In this document: positions 5,170-6,167 of the stretch, piece by piece
Numbering within the stretch: position 1 is the first letter of the stretch
How the letters are laid out: every line of letters starts with the position of its first letter
Assembly (NCBI GenBank): GCA_002478575.1
Contig: DLOX01000145.1
Span: 8,403-14,569 of the forward strand
Length of the DNA: 6,167 nt
DNA from: Sphingomonadales bacterium UBA7473
Lineage (GTDB): Bacteria > Pseudomonadota > Alphaproteobacteria > Sphingomonadales > Sphingomonadaceae
Direction: 5' to 3'
Program-made: the position numbers and the translations under genes
The notes under the pieces: generated by a model
The model's database searches: none
The model's input: the letters and a program-made list of their open reading frames with translations, nothing else
Told to the model about the DNA's origin: nothing

Positions 5170-5552
5170 CCGGCACTTGCCATTGTGGGGCAGTGGCCAT
5201 CATATTGGCAGACAAGCCTGAGTATCTGTTCGATTGTGATTGCTCAAACTGCAGCAAGCATGGTTCGTTGTGGGGCTATTTCGCGCCTGCCGATGTCAGG
5301 GTTTCTGGCGAGACTGTTTCTTACACCCATCCCGAACGGGAGCGGCCTTCGTCGAACATCCACTTCTGCGGCACCTGCGGCTGCACGACCCATTGGTCGC
5401 CCACGGTACATATCTCGCAAGATATGATGGGTGCCAATATGCGGCTTTTTGACTCGGAAGAGCTTTCCGGCATTCCGCTCCACTTTCCTGATGGCAAAGG
5501 ATGGAGCGGGCAGGGGGCTTTTGGAATGCGCCGCGAGTCGACTATTTTTTAG
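5166..5552 (+). CDS. GFA-family zinc-binding protein (CENP-V/GFA domain)
   Basis: A 128-residue cytoplasmic protein made of a single GFA domain. The family is named after glutathione-dependent formaldehyde-activating enzyme (Gfa of Paracoccus), but most members have no proven activity and a formaldehyde role should not be assumed. The zinc-binding cysteines are all present: C5 and C7 in GTCHCGAV, then C24, C26 and C29 in DCDCSNC, then C68, C71 and C73 in FCGTCGC. This is the complete GFA pattern. The ATG at 5166 is chosen because the fold begins with the GTCHCG strand; the same frame is open further upstream inside leuC, but that part is not GFA-like. It overlaps the leuC stop as ATGA, so it is probably translated by coupling from the leuC message. 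It ends 19 bases from the convergent acyl-CoA synthetase gene. Family assignment is secure; the substrate is unknown. Confidence 0.9.
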   Translation: MTGTCHCGAVAIILADKPEYLFDCDCSNCSKHGSLWGYFAPADVRVSGETVSYTHPERERPSSNIHFCGTCGCTTHWSPTVHISQDMMGANMRLFDSEELSGIPLHFPDGKGWSGQGAFGMRRESTIF

Positions 5553-5565
5553 GCAGGCCGGCCTA
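5550..5565. terminator. small GC-rich hairpin between convergent genes
   Basis: TAGGC and GCCTA can pair around a 6-base loop, and AGGCCGGCCT (5555-5564) is a perfect palindrome. It overlaps the GFA stop and sits in the 19-base gap before the end of the leftward acyl-CoA synthetase gene. No T tract follows on either strand (the T run at 5545-5550 precedes it), so a role in termination is only possible. Confidence 0.2.
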
Positions 5566-5571
5566 GCTCCC

Positions 5572-6167
5572 TCAATTCACCTGCCGCTCATAGCCAACCC
5601 AATATGGGGCCCGCAGATCCTTCCGCAAAATCTTGCCTGAGGCGTTCCTTGGAAGCGCATCGATGATGTCGATGGTCTTGGGCACTTTGAAGGCGGCGAT
5701 CCGTTCCCTCGCCCAGCCGATGACGCTGTCAGCGTCGATCGTGTGGCCGGGCTTAGGCGCGCAGACGGCTTTCACCGCTTCGCCCCATTTGGGATCAGGC
5801 ACACCAATCACGGCGACTTCCAATACATCTGGATGACCATAGATCGCGCTTTCTACTTCGGCTGGATAGACATTCTCGCCGCCGGAAATGATCATGTCCT
5901 TCACGCGGTCATGGATATAAAGATAGCCATCGGCGTCCATATAGCCAGCGTCTCCGGTGCGGACCCAGCCATCGTCGCCCATGGTTTTGGCGGTGGCATC
6001 GGGCAGGTTCCAATATCCAATCATATTGTTGGAGGATCTGGTGATGACTTCGCCCACTTCGCCCAGCGGCACATCATTGCCGCTGGCGTCCACAATTTTG
6101 AGCTCGACGCCGGGGAGCGCTTTGCCCGCAGAACGCATCCGTTCATTGCCATTGGGATCATGATCCT
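5572..6167 (-). CDS. AMP-forming acyl-CoA synthetase, C-terminal part (5' end outside window)
   Basis: This is an ANL-superfamily enzyme that activates a carboxylic acid, probably a fatty acid, to acyl-CoA through an acyl-adenylate. The last 197 residues are visible; the frame stays open to the right edge, so the ATG at 6138 is internal and not a start. Visible motifs, counted in the visible part: GWVRTGDAGYMDADGYLYI (about residues 66-84), containing the TGD ATP-site motif; RVKDMIISGGENVYPAEVE (about 87-105), the hinge and start of the C-terminal mobile domain; VIGVPDPKWGEAV; and LPRNASGKILRKDL near the end, whose SGK lysine is the adenylation catalytic residue. The N-terminal P-loop and the acyl-binding pocket lie outside, so chain-length preference cannot be judged and no symbol is given. 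It converges on the GFA gene. The family is secure. Confidence 0.94.
   Translation of the reverse strand, partial: DHDPNGNERMRSAGKALPGVELKIVDASGNDVPLGEVGEVITRSSNNMIGYWNLPDATAKTMGDDGWVRTGDAGYMDADGYLYIHDRVKDMIISGGENVYPAEVESAIYGHPDVLEVAVIGVPDPKWGEAVKAVCAPKPGHTIDADSVIGWARERIAAFKVPKTIDIIDALPRNASGKILRKDLRAPYWVGYERQVN

Noticed and set aside
1..6167. CRISPR array, tRNA, rRNA, insertion sequence or integrase
   Set aside because: No regularly spaced repeats, no tRNA cloverleaf-like segment, no transposase or integrase motifs and no target-site duplications were seen by eye.

Overview
The window looks like a chromosomal segment of an alphaproteobacterium, most likely of the order Sphingomonadales. This rests on a CrtZ-type carotenoid hydroxylase, the style of the FtsK, LeuC and acyl-CoA synthetase proteins, and a short palindromic repeat built around CCCTGAGCTTG..CGAAGGGC, which from memory is common in sphingomonad intergenic DNA. 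The order is inferred from pattern recognition, not from a search; a genus cannot be fixed.

Left to right: (1) the 3' end of ftsK (1-447, +), enters from the left. (2) A compact rightward three-gene cassette (539-2754): an orphan ImmA/IrrE-type zinc peptidase, a class III nucleotidyl cyclase-like protein that starts with GTG one base inside the peptidase stop codon, and an exported low-molecular-weight phosphatase-like protein that starts 3 bases after the cyclase. An inverted repeat lies just upstream. (3) A 305-base non-coding stretch (2755-3059) with an AT-rich promoter-like sequence and several palindromes. (4) crtZ (3060-3575, -). (5) A crtZ-leuC divergent spacer with the short palindromic repeat. 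(6) leuC (3736-5169, +), overlapping by ATGA with a GFA-family zinc protein (5166-5552, +). (7) The 3' end of an AMP-forming acyl-CoA synthetase (5572-6167, -), converging on the GFA gene and leaving the window on the right.

Most of the window is ordinary housekeeping or metabolism: chromosome segregation, xanthophyll synthesis, leucine synthesis, acyl-CoA activation. The part worth attention is the peptidase-cyclase-phosphatase cassette. The cyclase keeps both metal-binding Asp residues and the Lys/Asp pair that reads adenine in classical adenylyl cyclases, but has Asp where the catalytic Asn normally sits. The phosphatase-like protein has a signal peptide and a Lys in place of the P-loop Arg. 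The peptidase has no XRE-type repressor partner beside it. A nucleotide-signalling role, in stress response or phage defence, is a reasonable hypothesis. However, no recognised second-messenger effector (TIR, transmembrane or cyclic-nucleotide-binding protein) is encoded in the window, so the link to Pycsar-like systems is inference only.
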